In this document: piece after piece, positions 10,288-19,029 of the stretch
How the letters are laid out: each line of letters begins with the position of its first letter
How positions within the stretch are numbered: the stretch's first letter is position 1
Origin: Anabaena sp. 4-3
GTDB taxonomy: Bacteria; Cyanobacteriota; Cyanobacteriia; Cyanobacteriales; Nostocaceae
Assembly: GCF_001597745.1 (NCBI RefSeq)
Contig: NZ_LUHJ01000046.1
Location: 1-43,509, forward strand
DNA: 43,509 nucleotides
Direction of reading: 5' to 3'
Translations under genes and position numbers: made by a program
Notes under the pieces: generated by a model
Seen by the model: only the letters and a program-made list of their open reading frames with translations
Databases searched by the model: none
What the model was told of the DNA's origin: nothing

Positions 10288-10369
10288 CTTAAAGATGCGA
10301 TCGCCTTCTTTGCCTAATTAAAACAAAAACTGAAATCCACTAGAAATATAGTTATTTAATTTCTGAACA

Positions 10370-13300
10370 ATGAACACCCTAAACAAATCTAATTATCCTC
10401 TGCGTCATATTTCTATTCGTGTTCCCTGGCATGATAATGGCTGGAATGGAACAGTATGCAAAGCTCCTCAACTAAATAATGCTTGCTTAAAATTAAAAAA
10501 TATTGCCCAAAATAGAAATGATGATGCTGAAACTGCTGTTGCAGGCCAATCTATTCAAGATTTGCAGCCTAATCAATTACCATGCTGTGTAGCAGAGCGT
10601 GGCACTTTTATGGCTGACTTCGAGTATACTAGGACAGTTGTTCATCCCTATGCGAAAACATCGCCAGATACTCATGGTCATTTTGAACCGACACCAATAA
10701 GACATTCTCCTTACTCAGCACTTGCAATCCCGTTTCAATGGATGCTTTCCCAGGATAATGACCTGGAACACAAGAAAAAAGAATATCATTTAAACATCAA
10801 TCTTGAATGGGAACCAAAATTAAATTTTACAACTGATTGGGTTCAAGACTATCGTAATCAACTTCCCTTATTAGATTGCTTTTTTCGACATATACGCCCT
10901 GAAGAATCACTCTGCTTTTTTTATGCTAAAGAAGTACCTTTTGTAGAAGATTCTCGAAGAGTAATTATTGGTGTAGGACGAGTCAAGCATATTGGCTCAC
11001 CAATTGAGTATAAAAATACAAACCCAGAAAAACTTCGCTGTATGCTCTGGGAACGGTCAGTACAACATTCTATCCGTCCAGATTTTAAAGATGGGTTCAT
11101 TTTACCTTATCATCAGGCTATAGAATTTGCCAAAAAGCATCCAGAATTTGATCCAGCAGAAATTACTGCCTTTGCTCCTGGTGATAGAATTGGAGAATTT
11201 TCTTTTGGCGCAGAACACGTTACACATGATGGAGCGATCGCAGGTTTACTGGCTTGTGCTGAATCTTTGAACAAAGCGAAAAAGCATATTCCTGGTAACT
11301 GGGAATCTTGCCTCAAGTGGATTGATGATCGTCTAACAGAAGTTTGGAAAATGCGTGGACCTTGCCCTGGATTGGGTGCAGCTTTAAGTGCTTTTGGTAT
11401 TGAATTAGGTACTTTTGTGGCTAGAAACATCGCTGCAAAGCTAGAAGAGAATGAAAATCCATGGCCACTAATTGATAAAGTTTTTGTAAATCCAAAAGCT
11501 TACCTTCCCCCTCAATTATCTTCTCAAATTGGCAATATATTACAAAAAGCTTGGCAGAATTTAGAGCCAGAGCGATTAGCATTGTTAAAATTACTGAGTC
11601 GCTTTGAAATTACATCTGAGCAAGCAAAGATTTTGTATGTCAAAACAGACAGAGAGAAAAAAGGAATCATTTGTCAAGATTCCGAATTATTGAATAATCC
11701 TTACTTAATTTATGAATTAACTCGTCACACTACAACTAATACTAAAATCAGTCTATTGACTGTAGATCGTGGAGTTTTTCCAGATAGTTGCATTCAAGAA
11801 AAACATCCACTACCAAAACCATCAGCTATTGATACGGGGATTGATGAGCGACGCATCCGGGCATTTACTGTTGAGATTCTAGAACAGTCTGCAAATCTTG
11901 GAGACACTTTAGTATCTCGAAGTGATGTCATTGATAAAATTCGCAATATGCCAATTTCTCCTACTTGTGAAGTAACAGAAGATACTATACGTGTTGCAGA
12001 GGAAAGTTTTTTATCTCACCCCAAAGCCATTGAGTTAGTAGAGATAGAGACAATTGATAGTAATGGTGTGAGAAGCCCGGAAAAAGCATACCAGTTACAA
12101 AGATTATCAGAAATGGGAAGGCTCATCAAGAACTCTGTCCGAAAGCGCATAAAAGGTAAAAGGTTTGAAATTAAAGAGAATTGGCGAAAATTATTAGATA
12201 CTGAACTCGATAAGCAAATAAATGTAGCAGATATAGTAGAAGAAAAAGCAAGGCAAGAAAAAACAGCATCTCTTCAAGAAATTGCCGCATCACGTATTTC
12301 AGTTTTAATCGGATCAGCAGGTACAGGCAAAACTACTATTCTTTCTGCTCTTTGTAAGCAAGCTGAGATTGCTTCAGAGGGAATTATTTTACTAGCACCT
12401 ACTGGTAAAGCCCGGATTAGACTACAGACAAAATCTAATGTTCAAGCTTATACCATTGCACAGTTTCTTTATCGTTGTCGTAGATATGATAATGAAACTC
12501 AAAGATATTTTTTATCTACCTACCCTGCCATTTCTGATGCACAAACTGTAATTATAGATGAAGCGTCAATGTTGACTGAGGAAATGCTGGCAGCTTTGCT
12601 AGATGCTGTTAAAAGCGTTAAAAGAATAATTTTAGTAGGAGATCCGCAACAATTACCTCCTATTGGGCCAGGTCGTCCCTTTGTAGATATTATCCATGAA
12701 ATACGTAAAAATATTCCTGATATTGAAAGCCGTTTTCCTCGCGTTGGTAATAACTATACAGAGTTAACTATTAGCCGTCGTCAAAGTAATGACAGAGACG
12801 ATGTAAGGCTGGCTAACTGGTTTGGTGGTCAGTATATTCCACCAGGAGAAGATGATATTTTCAAATTGTTTGCAGAAACAGCCCAGTCAAAGCATTTAAA
12901 GTTTATTTCCTGGAAAAATCCAGAAGACTTTCATACAACTTTACTTGATGTATTAGTTAAAGAACTTAATCTTAGTGGGATAAATGATGCTCAAAAATTT
13001 GATGAGTCTCTTGGAGGAGTACCTTACGGCAATTATGTCTACTTTAATCCAACATCCGCCAACGCGATAGAACAATGGCAGATATTATCTCCTGTGCGTA
13101 ATTTAGCTTTTGGAGTTACAGAAATTAATCGCTTAATCCATAAAACATTTAAAGCCAGAACTATTGAAACCGCCAGAGGTGGCTTAGAAAAGCAATACTA
13201 CAAAAGACAAATTCCTAAACCAATGGGAACAGAAGAAATTGTTTATGGTGACAAAGTGATTAATGTTGTTAACCATAAACATAAGGATATTTATCCTGAC

Positions 13301-14185
13301 GATGCAGATGCCTTAAAATATATTGCTAATGGAGATATTGGTATTGTAGTTGGACAATTTAAGAAAAAAACAGATAAAAGAAATTGGAAACCGTGGCAGT
13401 TACAAATTGTCTTTTCCTCTCAAGTTAAACACAGTTATGAATTTGATGACAGGTATTTTAATGAGGAATTTAATAACACCTTAGAACTAGCATACTGCTT
13501 GACAGTACATAAAGCACAAGGTAGTGAATTTAAGAAGGTAATAGTAGTATTACCTAATCCATGCAGGCTACTTTCCAAAGAGCTACTTTATACAGCATTA
13601 ACGCGACAACAGGATAGTGTTATTATCCTTCATCAAGGAGATTTGTCTGAATTGAAAGTATATGCTTCTGATGCGTTCTCAGAAACAGCGAGCCGGTTGA
13701 CAAATTTATTTGAAACGCCTTGTCAAGCTGAAATTTTCTTTGCTCACCTAAAATCCAAAGATAATCTTGGTCACTCAGAAAAACGTTGGTTGGATGATCG
13801 TCTAATTCATAGAACCATTAAAGGTGAAGCTGTACGTTCTAAGTCAGAAGTAATTATCGCAAATTTATTACATCATCACAAAATTGATTATGTTTATGAA
13901 CAAGCATTAAAAATTGGCAATATCACCAAATATCCAGATTTCACAATTGAAGATTCTGAAAGCGGCATAACTTACTATTGGGAACATTGTGGTTTACTTA
14001 ATGACCCAGTTTACCAGCAGAGATGGAACGCAAAAAAACAATGGTATAGAGAAAATGATATCTTGCCATATAGTGAGGGCGGGGGAACAAGGGGAACTCT
14101 TATAGAAACTAGCGACGATGTTCATGGCGGTATTTCCTCACAAGAAATTGAAAAAATTATTCAAGATGTAATTTTGGGGTATTAG
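10370..14185 (+). CDS. Large SF1 helicase (RecD2/UvrD-like) with C-terminal nuclease-like domain
   Basis: 1271 aa. The first ~550 residues are a conserved-looking but unassigned region opening with IRVPWHDNGWNGTVC. The helicase core has Walker A GSAGTGKT (648-655), DEAS (730-733), VGDPQQLPPIGPGRPF (motif III), a late VHKAQGSEF (motif V) and YTALTRQ (motif VI), closest in style to RecD2/ExoV-alpha helicases. The last ~110 residues (RSKSEVIIANLL, YEQAL, YPDFTI, YYWEHCG, WYREN) match the layout of a PD-(D/E)xK-type nuclease appended to helicases. A role in defence or DNA repair, unwinding and cutting of foreign DNA, is inferred from this fusion and from the neighbouring restriction genes and EVE protein. 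The start is an ATG with only a weak ribosome-binding site. Confidence 0.8.
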   Translation: MNTLNKSNYPLRHISIRVPWHDNGWNGTVCKAPQLNNACLKLKNIAQNRNDDAETAVAGQSIQDLQPNQLPCCVAERGTFMADFEYTRTVVHPYAKTSPDTHGHFEPTPIRHSPYSALAIPFQWMLSQDNDLEHKKKEYHLNINLEWEPKLNFTTDWVQDYRNQLPLLDCFFRHIRPEESLCFFYAKEVPFVEDSRRVIIGVGRVKHIGSPIEYKNTNPEKLRCMLWERSVQHSIRPDFKDGFILPYHQAIEFAKKHPEFDPAEITAFAPGDRIGEFSFGAEHVTHDGAIAGLLACAESLNKAKKHIPGNWESCLKWIDDRLTEVWKMRGPCPGLGAALSAFGIELGTFVARNIAAKLEENENPWPLIDKVFVNPKAYLPPQLSSQIGNILQKAWQNLEPERLALLKLLSRFEITSEQAKILYVKTDREKKGIICQDSELLNNPYLIYELTRHTTTNTKISLLTVDRGVFPDSCIQEKHPLPKPSAIDTGIDERRIRAFTVEILEQSANLGDTLVSRSDVIDKIRNMPISPTCEVTEDTIRVAEESFLSHPKAIELVEIETIDSNGVRSPEKAYQLQRLSEMGRLIKNSVRKRIKGKRFEIKENWRKLLDTELDKQINVADIVEEKARQEKTASLQEIAASRISVLIGSAGTGKTTILSALCKQAEIASEGIILLAPTGKARIRLQTKSNVQAYTIAQFLYRCRRYDNETQRYFLSTYPAISDAQTVIIDEASMLTEEMLAALLDAVKSVKRIILVGDPQQLPPIGPGRPFVDIIHEIRKNIPDIESRFPRVGNNYTELTISRRQSNDRDDVRLANWFGGQYIPPGEDDIFKLFAETAQSKHLKFISWKNPEDFHTTLLDVLVKELNLSGINDAQKFDESLGGVPYGNYVYFNPTSANAIEQWQILSPVRNLAFGVTEINRLIHKTFKARTIETARGGLEKQYYKRQIPKPMGTEEIVYGDKVINVVNHKHKDIYPDDADALKYIANGDIGIVVGQFKKKTDKRNWKPWQLQIVFSSQVKHSYEFDDRYFNEEFNNTLELAYCLTVHKAQGSEFKKVIVVLPNPCRLLSKELLYTALTRQQDSVIILHQGDLSELKVYASDAFSETASRLTNLFETPCQAEIFFAHLKSKDNLGHSEKRWLDDRLIHRTIKGEAVRSKSEVIIANLLHHHKIDYVYEQALKIGNITKYPDFTIEDSESGITYYWEHCGLLNDPVYQQRWNAKKQWYRENDILPYSEGGGTRGTLIETSDDVHGGISSQEIEKIIQDVILGY

Positions 14186-14208
14186 TATGCGATCGCCCAG
14201 TCCCCCAA

Positions 14209-14252
14209 ATTCTTAGAGGATAACCAAGCATCGCCCCCACCAAATCAAGCGA
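14209..14252 (+). repeat. 15-bp repeat plus a second repeat module upstream of the EVE gene
   Basis: A truncated dispersed repeat (ATTCTTAGAGGA, 14209-14220) is followed by CCAAATCAAGCGAGGAAAC. The second module recurs in front of the NERD-helicase gene (around 20423-20441) and, shortened to TCAAGCGAGGAAA, at 39385-39397. Confidence 0.75.
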
Positions 14253-14269
14253 GGAAACACCAAACGACA

Positions 14270-14692
14270 ATGGCATACTGGCTATTTCAAGGCAACCCCA
14301 AATATTACCGCATCATTGAAGGTATCCGCGACTTTGAGCAGATGCCGTGGTTAGCAACACGCTATGCCAAAGACATGGCGGCTGGTGATGGGGTGCTGAT
14401 TTGGAAAGCTGGGGATAAGGCGGGGATATATGCCATAGCAGAGATTATCGAACCACCCAAAATCATCACTAACCCCCCTGACATTGGCTACTGGATAGAT
14501 ACCAGCCGCATTGGTGTTAAACCTTGCGCCAAAATTCGCTTTACCAGCAAGTTGTTAGAAAAGCCACTGCTACGCGACGACCTCAAGCTTGACCCTGTAC
14601 TCAAGATGTTGATGGTAATCCGTCAGCCTAACTGCACCAACTACAAGGTGACACCACAGGAATGGCAACGTGTACATGAATTGAAAGGATAA
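14270..14692 (+). CDS. EVE-domain protein (candidate modified-base reader)
   Basis: 140 aa, the full length of a single EVE domain: it starts AYWLFQGNPKYYRI, then GDGVLIWKAGDKAGIYAIAEI, GYWIDTSRIG and FTSKLLEKPLL. EVE domains are PUA-like folds that bind modified cytosines or other modified bases in DNA. They are often found beside restriction or other defence genes, as here after the helicase-nuclease. It could steer cleavage to modified phage DNA or sense modification; that is inference. A 5' fragment of the same gene lies at 17235-17414, so part of this locus has been duplicated. Confidence 0.85.
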   Translation: MAYWLFQGNPKYYRIIEGIRDFEQMPWLATRYAKDMAAGDGVLIWKAGDKAGIYAIAEIIEPPKIITNPPDIGYWIDTSRIGVKPCAKIRFTSKLLEKPLLRDDLKLDPVLKMLMVIRQPNCTNYKVTPQEWQRVHELKG

Positions 14693-14703
14693 CGTTGCTT
14701 CCC

Positions 14704-14718
14704 ATTCTTAGAGGAAAA
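14704..14718 (+). repeat. 15-bp dispersed repeat
   Basis: Exact ATTCTTAGAGGAAAA just after the EVE stop codon, followed 5 bp later by GCGATCGC. Confidence 0.88.
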
Positions 14719-14835
14719 CTAAGCGATCGCCTAACTACTGTATTAAAATTACATCCACTTAAATTTATGAGTCAATACCCAATCCAGCCATCACCTTCTG
14801 GCGATACCAAAAAAGCCATATTTCAGAGGTTAATT

Positions 14836-15366
14836 ATGCGTTATTTTGGTAACGTTATCAGCAAGATATCAGTCTTCAGTATTAACTTTTATCAACAATA
14901 TATTTCACCTTACAAGGGTTATTGTTGCGCTCATCGTATTTTCCATGGCGGTGATTCTTGTTCTGAATATGTCAAAAAAACTTTTTTAGAACAAGATTTG
15001 GCTCAAGCTATTAAACTGTCTCAAAAGCGTTTTTATGAATGTGGAGAAGCAGCAGAGACATTAGCTGCTCAAAAACAAACTCAGCCCATAAATCTAGTAT
15101 CTGCAAATGTACAACATAGAGCTTCACATTTACTGAACCGAAGAGCGTTTATTTACTTAATTATTCCAGCTTTCTTCACTTTTGGTTTAGCAACACCAGC
15201 ATTGGCGAGTAGAGGGAGAAATTTTGGTAAATGTATGTCCGCAGCGTCGAGATCGTCTGTTAGACAAGACCAAAAAGACGGTAAATGTGGTAATGAGCCA
15301 GAACTTTATTATGGTTTATGTTGTTTAGGTATAGTTGGTGCAGCCATAGCAAATGAAAGTAAATAG
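14836..15366 (+). CDS. YidD-like protein with long C-terminal extension
   Basis: 176 aa from ATG at 14836, chosen because AGAGG lies at good spacing. The frame is open back to 14695, but that part only translates repeat sequence. Residues ~10-70 match the YidD family (membrane protein insertion efficiency factor): SINFYQQYISPYKG, two cysteines, GGDSCSEY, then KRFYECG. YidD proteins are usually ~70-90 aa. Here the domain is followed by a linker, a hydrophobic segment (AFIYLIIPAFFTFGLATPALA) that looks like an internal signal or TM with an ALA site, and a Cys-rich tail (GKCMS, GKCGNEP, LCCLG). The normal YidD is linked to Sec/YidC; a defence-island role for this form is not established. Confidence 0.65.
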   Translation: MRYFGNVISKISVFSINFYQQYISPYKGYCCAHRIFHGGDSCSEYVKKTFLEQDLAQAIKLSQKRFYECGEAAETLAAQKQTQPINLVSANVQHRASHLLNRRAFIYLIIPAFFTFGLATPALASRGRNFGKCMSAASRSSVRQDQKDGKCGNEPELYYGLCCLGIVGAAIANESK

Positions 15367-15382
15367 CTAAAACTAATCGTTA

Positions 15383-15395
15383 ATTCTTAGAGGAA
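15383..15395 (+). repeat. 15-bp dispersed repeat, slightly truncated
   Basis: ATTCTTAGAGGAA followed by ACACCAAGCGATCGC, so again repeat plus HIP1, in the gap between the YidD-like gene and the next membrane protein gene. Confidence 0.8.
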
Positions 15396-15469
15396 ACACC
15401 AAGCGATCGCGCACTGTAATCAGTGTCACTCATTCACTATAGATTGTAGTTTATCAGGAAATAATTACC

Positions 15470-15982
15470 ATGATGCTTGAAAATGTCAGTCCACAAATGC
15501 AAAAAAAATTTGAGATATTAGATGAAATGATAGCAAAAGGTTATATAGAACCTGTCAAACCTTTCTTCAGTTGGCTGCCTACATTATGTCATCATCCAAA
15601 TAAAACTTCTAATTTCCACGATGCGCCTCAAGAACTCAAGCAACAATTTAATTTTATGTTTTCTTGGTACGCATTCTTTTTAGGAATATTTGCGTTTACT
15701 CAAACCAGATTAGAAAAAGATTATTTAATATACATTAGCATTGTTATAGTAATAATATCTTTTATGCCACCAACCCCATTTGATACAGGGTTTGGAATAG
15801 GAGCTAGCTTTTATTTTAGTCAAGTTTTTGTCTTCAGCCGCTATTATCAATATAAAAATCATGGTAGATGTCCTAGCAACAGAAATACATTTTCAACTAT
15901 TTGCATTTCGTTGATATATGGGTTTCTTCTGTTAATAGTTAGTGGTATTATTCAGATTATTCTTTATCCTGATGTTAACTAA
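15470..15982 (+). CDS. Integral membrane protein, function unknown
   Basis: 170 aa (ATG at 15470 or one codon later). A charged cytosolic N-terminal ~60 residues, with HHPNKTSNFHDAPQELKQQF just before the membrane, is followed by hydrophobic segments at about 62-79, 85-101, 108-122 and 141-166. No family recognised. It lies between the YidD-like gene and the cold-shock-domain gene, all in the same direction, and could be a small membrane effector of the defence island. Confidence 0.6.
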   Translation: MMLENVSPQMQKKFEILDEMIAKGYIEPVKPFFSWLPTLCHHPNKTSNFHDAPQELKQQFNFMFSWYAFFLGIFAFTQTRLEKDYLIYISIVIVIISFMPPTPFDTGFGIGASFYFSQVFVFSRYYQYKNHGRCPSNRNTFSTICISLIYGFLLLIVSGIIQIILYPDVN

Positions 15983-16054
15983 TAGTGTAGTGATCACAAA
16001 ATATAAATTCATATTTTTAATGTATCAATTAAGTTTAGGAGAACGGTTTGGTTT

Positions 16055-16846
16055 ATGATGATAGACTTTGGCAGTATCAAAACATACAATAATGATAGAG
16101 GATTTGGGTTTGTCGGTTGTACTTTTTCTAGTCCTAGTGGAAATGTTTTCTTCCACATAAAAAAAATCAAGAAAAAATATCCTGAATTAGCCGATAAACT
16201 GGACAATAGAGAAACTGATGTTGAAACAGTCAATTTCTGGTATAGAATTGAGATAAACGAAAAAGGACAACAAGTTAGTGAGCTTTGGCTAGGCACACAA
16301 GAGATACGTCAAATATACGCAGATGAATTACATGGCTTGATCCAAAAAGTAGAGAGCATCTGGAAAAATGTAGAATCTCCAAAACCTAGTTGGCTTGACC
16401 TTGTAACCATAGAGTTAGTCGGAGTTGAGCGCAAGCATGAACTAAGTGGTGAGCGAGATAACTTAGAGACTCAACTTAGAGAGGCAGAAGAGGAGCAAGG
16501 TAGGCAGGCAGAAGCTCTACGACAAAATGAAATTAGAAGAATAGCTAATGTTCACAATAGAACAAAAGAGGAAGCTGAAGAGCTAGAGCAACTATTAGCA
16601 GAGATGCGTCCTTTAAATTTTAAACGTAGCAAAGACCTCTCAGCATATATTGTAAGACATCAACTTGGTTATAGATATCCAAATATCTCAGGCATTGTAA
16701 GAATGGAAGATGAAGGTAGAGAATGGGATTTTCATGGGGGATTTCCTACAGATATTTATAGTATTATTTGTGACGAACTTGATTTAGATAATCAGGGAAC
16801 TACTGCTAGAGCAATAAAATTTACATCATTTAAAAGTCTCTATTAA
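16055..16846 (+). CDS. Cold-shock-domain protein with coiled coil and novel C-terminal domain
   Basis: 263 aa. The N-terminal ~65 residues form a CspA-like OB fold: GSIKTYNNDRGFGFV (RNP1-like GFGFV) and NVFFHIKKI (RNP2-like VFFHI), both nucleic-acid-binding motifs. A highly charged coiled coil follows at about 125-190 (Glu/Arg/Gln-rich). The C-terminal ~70 residues contain IVRHQLGYRYPNISGIVRMEDEG-type sequence and a fold not recognised. Free-standing Csp proteins are ~70 aa, so this is an unusual fusion. Single-stranded RNA or DNA binding is likely; a sensor or effector role in the island is inference. Confidence 0.7.
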   Translation: MMIDFGSIKTYNNDRGFGFVGCTFSSPSGNVFFHIKKIKKKYPELADKLDNRETDVETVNFWYRIEINEKGQQVSELWLGTQEIRQIYADELHGLIQKVESIWKNVESPKPSWLDLVTIELVGVERKHELSGERDNLETQLREAEEEQGRQAEALRQNEIRRIANVHNRTKEEAEELEQLLAEMRPLNFKRSKDLSAYIVRHQLGYRYPNISGIVRMEDEGREWDFHGGFPTDIYSIICDELDLDNQGTTARAIKFTSFKSLY

Positions 16847-16899
16847 ACAAATCAAGAATAATGAAAAACTCAATCAACAGTAAATAGCATTAAACAGAA

Positions 16900-17112
16900 A
16901 TGAGTAAAATCTTTTACAAAAATAAACTTACAGGTAATTATGGTGTCCTTGAAGGAAAAGTATTATCAAGTCAGTCTTCCTCTTTTCAACTTAGACTTAT
17001 AAAAGCAGTTGGTGGAATGGTTGAATTGAGTTATCAACAAGAAAATGTCACGGCTAAAAATCTAGTTCAAGTATCACATGACGAAGTTCAAAAGGCTCTG
17101 CTGGGTTTTTAG
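16900..17112 (+). CDS. Small conserved-looking protein, unknown
   Basis: 70 aa (MSKIFYKNKLTGNYGVLEGK...). It has alternating hydrophobic and polar residues and no signal peptide or TM. It lies 53 bp after the cold-shock-domain gene and may be co-transcribed with it. Composition suggests a small beta-barrel or SH3-like fold, but no motif is decisive. Confidence 0.5.
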   Translation: MSKIFYKNKLTGNYGVLEGKVLSSQSSSFQLRLIKAVGGMVELSYQQENVTAKNLVQVSHDEVQKALLGF

Positions 17113-17234
17113 TTAACTTGTTGAAGTCTGCTTAACTTTACCTTTAGACCTCGGAAAGAGATACACAACTACAAGTGCGATCGCACCCCAAGCGTTCGCG
17201 TAGCGTCTCGGAGAGAGGAAATCTACAAAGGAAA

Positions 17235-17414
17235 ATGGCATACTGGCTATTTCAAGGCAAGCCCAAATATTACCGCATCCTTGAAGGTATCCGCGACTTT
17301 GAGCAGATGCCGTGGCTGGCAACACGCTATGCCAAAGACATGGCGGCTGGTGATGGGGTGCTGATTTGGAAAGCTGAGGATATGCCTCAAAGTTTTAACT
17401 CACACAATCATTAG
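17235..17414 (+). pseudogene. Truncated duplicate of the EVE-domain gene
   Basis: From ATG at 17235 the first ~48 codons are nearly identical to the intact EVE gene at 14270 (AYWLFQGKPKYYRILEGIRDF..., MAAGDGVLIWKAED). After that homology stops abruptly near 17378 and the frame closes with an unrelated tail (MPQSFNSHNH). At DNA level ~140 bp differ at only a few positions. Half of the EVE fold is missing, so the product should be non-functional. It marks the far end of a block (14270-17378) between a complete and a partial copy. Confidence 0.85.
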
Positions 17415-17442
17415 TTTGTGAAGGAAGTAAATTTTATAAGGT

Positions 17443-18051
17443 ATGAACAAGTTTCCTTTCTTGGTGTTTGAAGGATTAGATGGGGCTGGTAAAACTACTC
17501 TTGCAGAGCTATTTGCCAAGCATCACAATTTTTCTTATTACAGCAGTGTACCATCTGAGTTAGTTTATTTACGGGATAAAATAGCTGCCAATAATTCCCC
17601 AATTACTATGTTTCATTTTTATACTTTGTGCAACCTTATGCGTAGCCAAGAGTATAGATTAAAGTTGAATAGTTCGGGAGTTGTGGCTGATAGATATATA
17701 TTCTCTACTTTTGCTTACAACAGCTTATTGGTCAAACAAGACTTATCTTGTCATTTCCCCATATTACAATCAAGCCCAGATTTTTTACTGCCTGATGTTA
17801 TTGTTTACGTGACAGCATCTCAGTCCATAATCAACCAGCGCATTGCCAAGCGAAGTCAGGAAGTTCCTATACAATGGTATGGGGATAAAGTTTCTCTGGA
17901 ATGCAACCTTACTGAATCATATAAGCGTATATTTTCCCTAGTTGATATACCAGTTTTAGAAATTGATACTACTAATTCTAATCCAGAGCAGGCTTATTCT
18001 ACTTTGTACCATGAATTGAACAGAATTGGTCAAACTATACCCTTCATTTAG
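17443..18051 (+). CDS. Thymidylate-kinase-like nucleotide kinase, partner of the viperin
   Basis: 202 aa. P-loop GLDGAGKT (11-18) in the context FLVFEGLDGAGKTTLAELF and the DR(Y/S) motif VADRYIFSTFAY (DRY 83-85) are hallmarks of dTMP-kinase-family enzymes. The length fits. It lies 60 bp upstream of the viperin gene in the same direction. In animals viperin is paired with the kinase CMPK2, and bacterial viperins are often found next to nucleotide kinases, so this kinase probably supplies the nucleoside triphosphate that the viperin converts. Which base it prefers cannot be read from sequence. Confidence 0.85.
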   Translation: MNKFPFLVFEGLDGAGKTTLAELFAKHHNFSYYSSVPSELVYLRDKIAANNSPITMFHFYTLCNLMRSQEYRLKLNSSGVVADRYIFSTFAYNSLLVKQDLSCHFPILQSSPDFLLPDVIVYVTASQSIINQRIAKRSQEVPIQWYGDKVSLECNLTESYKRIFSLVDIPVLEIDTTNSNPEQAYSTLYHELNRIGQTIPFI

Positions 18052-18111
18052 TTTACAGACTTTGCATTAACTAGCAAACATTAACTCTTTGATTTACGAA
18101 AAAATCTTCTT

Positions 18112-18945
18112 ATGTTACCAATATCTGTAAATTTCCATCTGTGGAAACCATGCAATTATCATTGTCGATTTTGCTTTGCTACCTTTCGTGATATTCAAGG
18201 TTATTTAACTCTTAGTGATGCTAAACGCCTTCTTTTCTTACTGCGTGAGGCAGGTACAGAAAAAATTAATTTTGCTGGGGGAGAACCTACACTACACCCT
18301 TATATTGGTGAACTTGTAGCTGAGTCACGTCGCTTGGGATTTGTAACAAGTATCGTGAGCAATGGTGCGCGAATGGCTGAATTGCTAGACAAGCACGCTG
18401 GTGATATTGATTGGGTCGCATTGTCGGTAGATTCTGCTTCGGAAGAGATTCAAAAGCATTTGGGAAGGGGAAATGGGAATCATGTACTACAATCAATCGA
18501 TTTGTTTGATAAATTACATCAGTACGGTATTCGTGTAAAACTTAATACGGTAGTTACTCGGCTTAACTTCCAAGAAGATATGTCAAGCTTTGTTAGGCGA
18601 GTACGCCCAGAGAGGTGGAAAATTTTTCAAGTGCTACCAGTAAATGGTCAGAATGATGGTAGTGTTGAAGATTTGCTAATCTCGCCACAGCAGTTTCAAC
18701 AATTTGTTGAACAACACAAAACCCTTTTGGATGAAGGAATTAGAGTTGTTGCAGAGACAAACAATTTGATGAAAGATTCCTATGTGATGATCAACCCACA
18801 AGGGCAGTTTTACAACAACAGTACAACGGGGGCTTATTTTTACAGTTCACCAATTTTAGAAGTTGGTGTCAATATTGCCCTAGCTCAAGTCGGTTGGAAT
18901 GTAGAAACTTTTTTAAATCGTGGAGGTATTTACTCTTGGAAATAA
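18112..18945 (+). CDS. Prokaryotic viperin (pVip), radical SAM antiviral nucleotide synthase
   Basis: 277 aa. The radical-SAM cluster motif CNYHCRFC (C14, C18, C21) is embedded in SVNFHLWKPCNYHCRFCFAT, very like the viperin signature NFHLxxxCNYxCxFCF. EKINFAGGEPTLHP (GGEP 56-59) binds SAM, and VSNGARM and the end region PILEVGVN agree. Viperins use SAM to dehydrate a nucleoside triphosphate to the 3'-deoxy-3',4'-didehydro form, which terminates viral RNA synthesis. The upstream kinase strengthens the call. An ordinary radical-SAM enzyme (for example a MoaA-like protein) is the alternative, but length and motif context favour pVip. ATG at 18112 has no obvious ribosome-binding site. Confidence 0.88.
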   Translation: MLPISVNFHLWKPCNYHCRFCFATFRDIQGYLTLSDAKRLLFLLREAGTEKINFAGGEPTLHPYIGELVAESRRLGFVTSIVSNGARMAELLDKHAGDIDWVALSVDSASEEIQKHLGRGNGNHVLQSIDLFDKLHQYGIRVKLNTVVTRLNFQEDMSSFVRRVRPERWKIFQVLPVNGQNDGSVEDLLISPQQFQQFVEQHKTLLDEGIRVVAETNNLMKDSYVMINPQGQFYNNSTTGAYFYSSPILEVGVNIALAQVGWNVETFLNRGGIYSWK

Positions 18946-19029
18946 TTGCACCGTCAATTGCAGGCTAAGGTTAGCGCACTTCGTCATTACTGACAGCAGA
19001 GATACCCAAAAAGCTAAGGATTAAAAATC

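Noticed and set aside
17113-17325. 70-codon minus-strand frame
   Set aside because: Antisense to the truncated EVE copy and repeat DNA.
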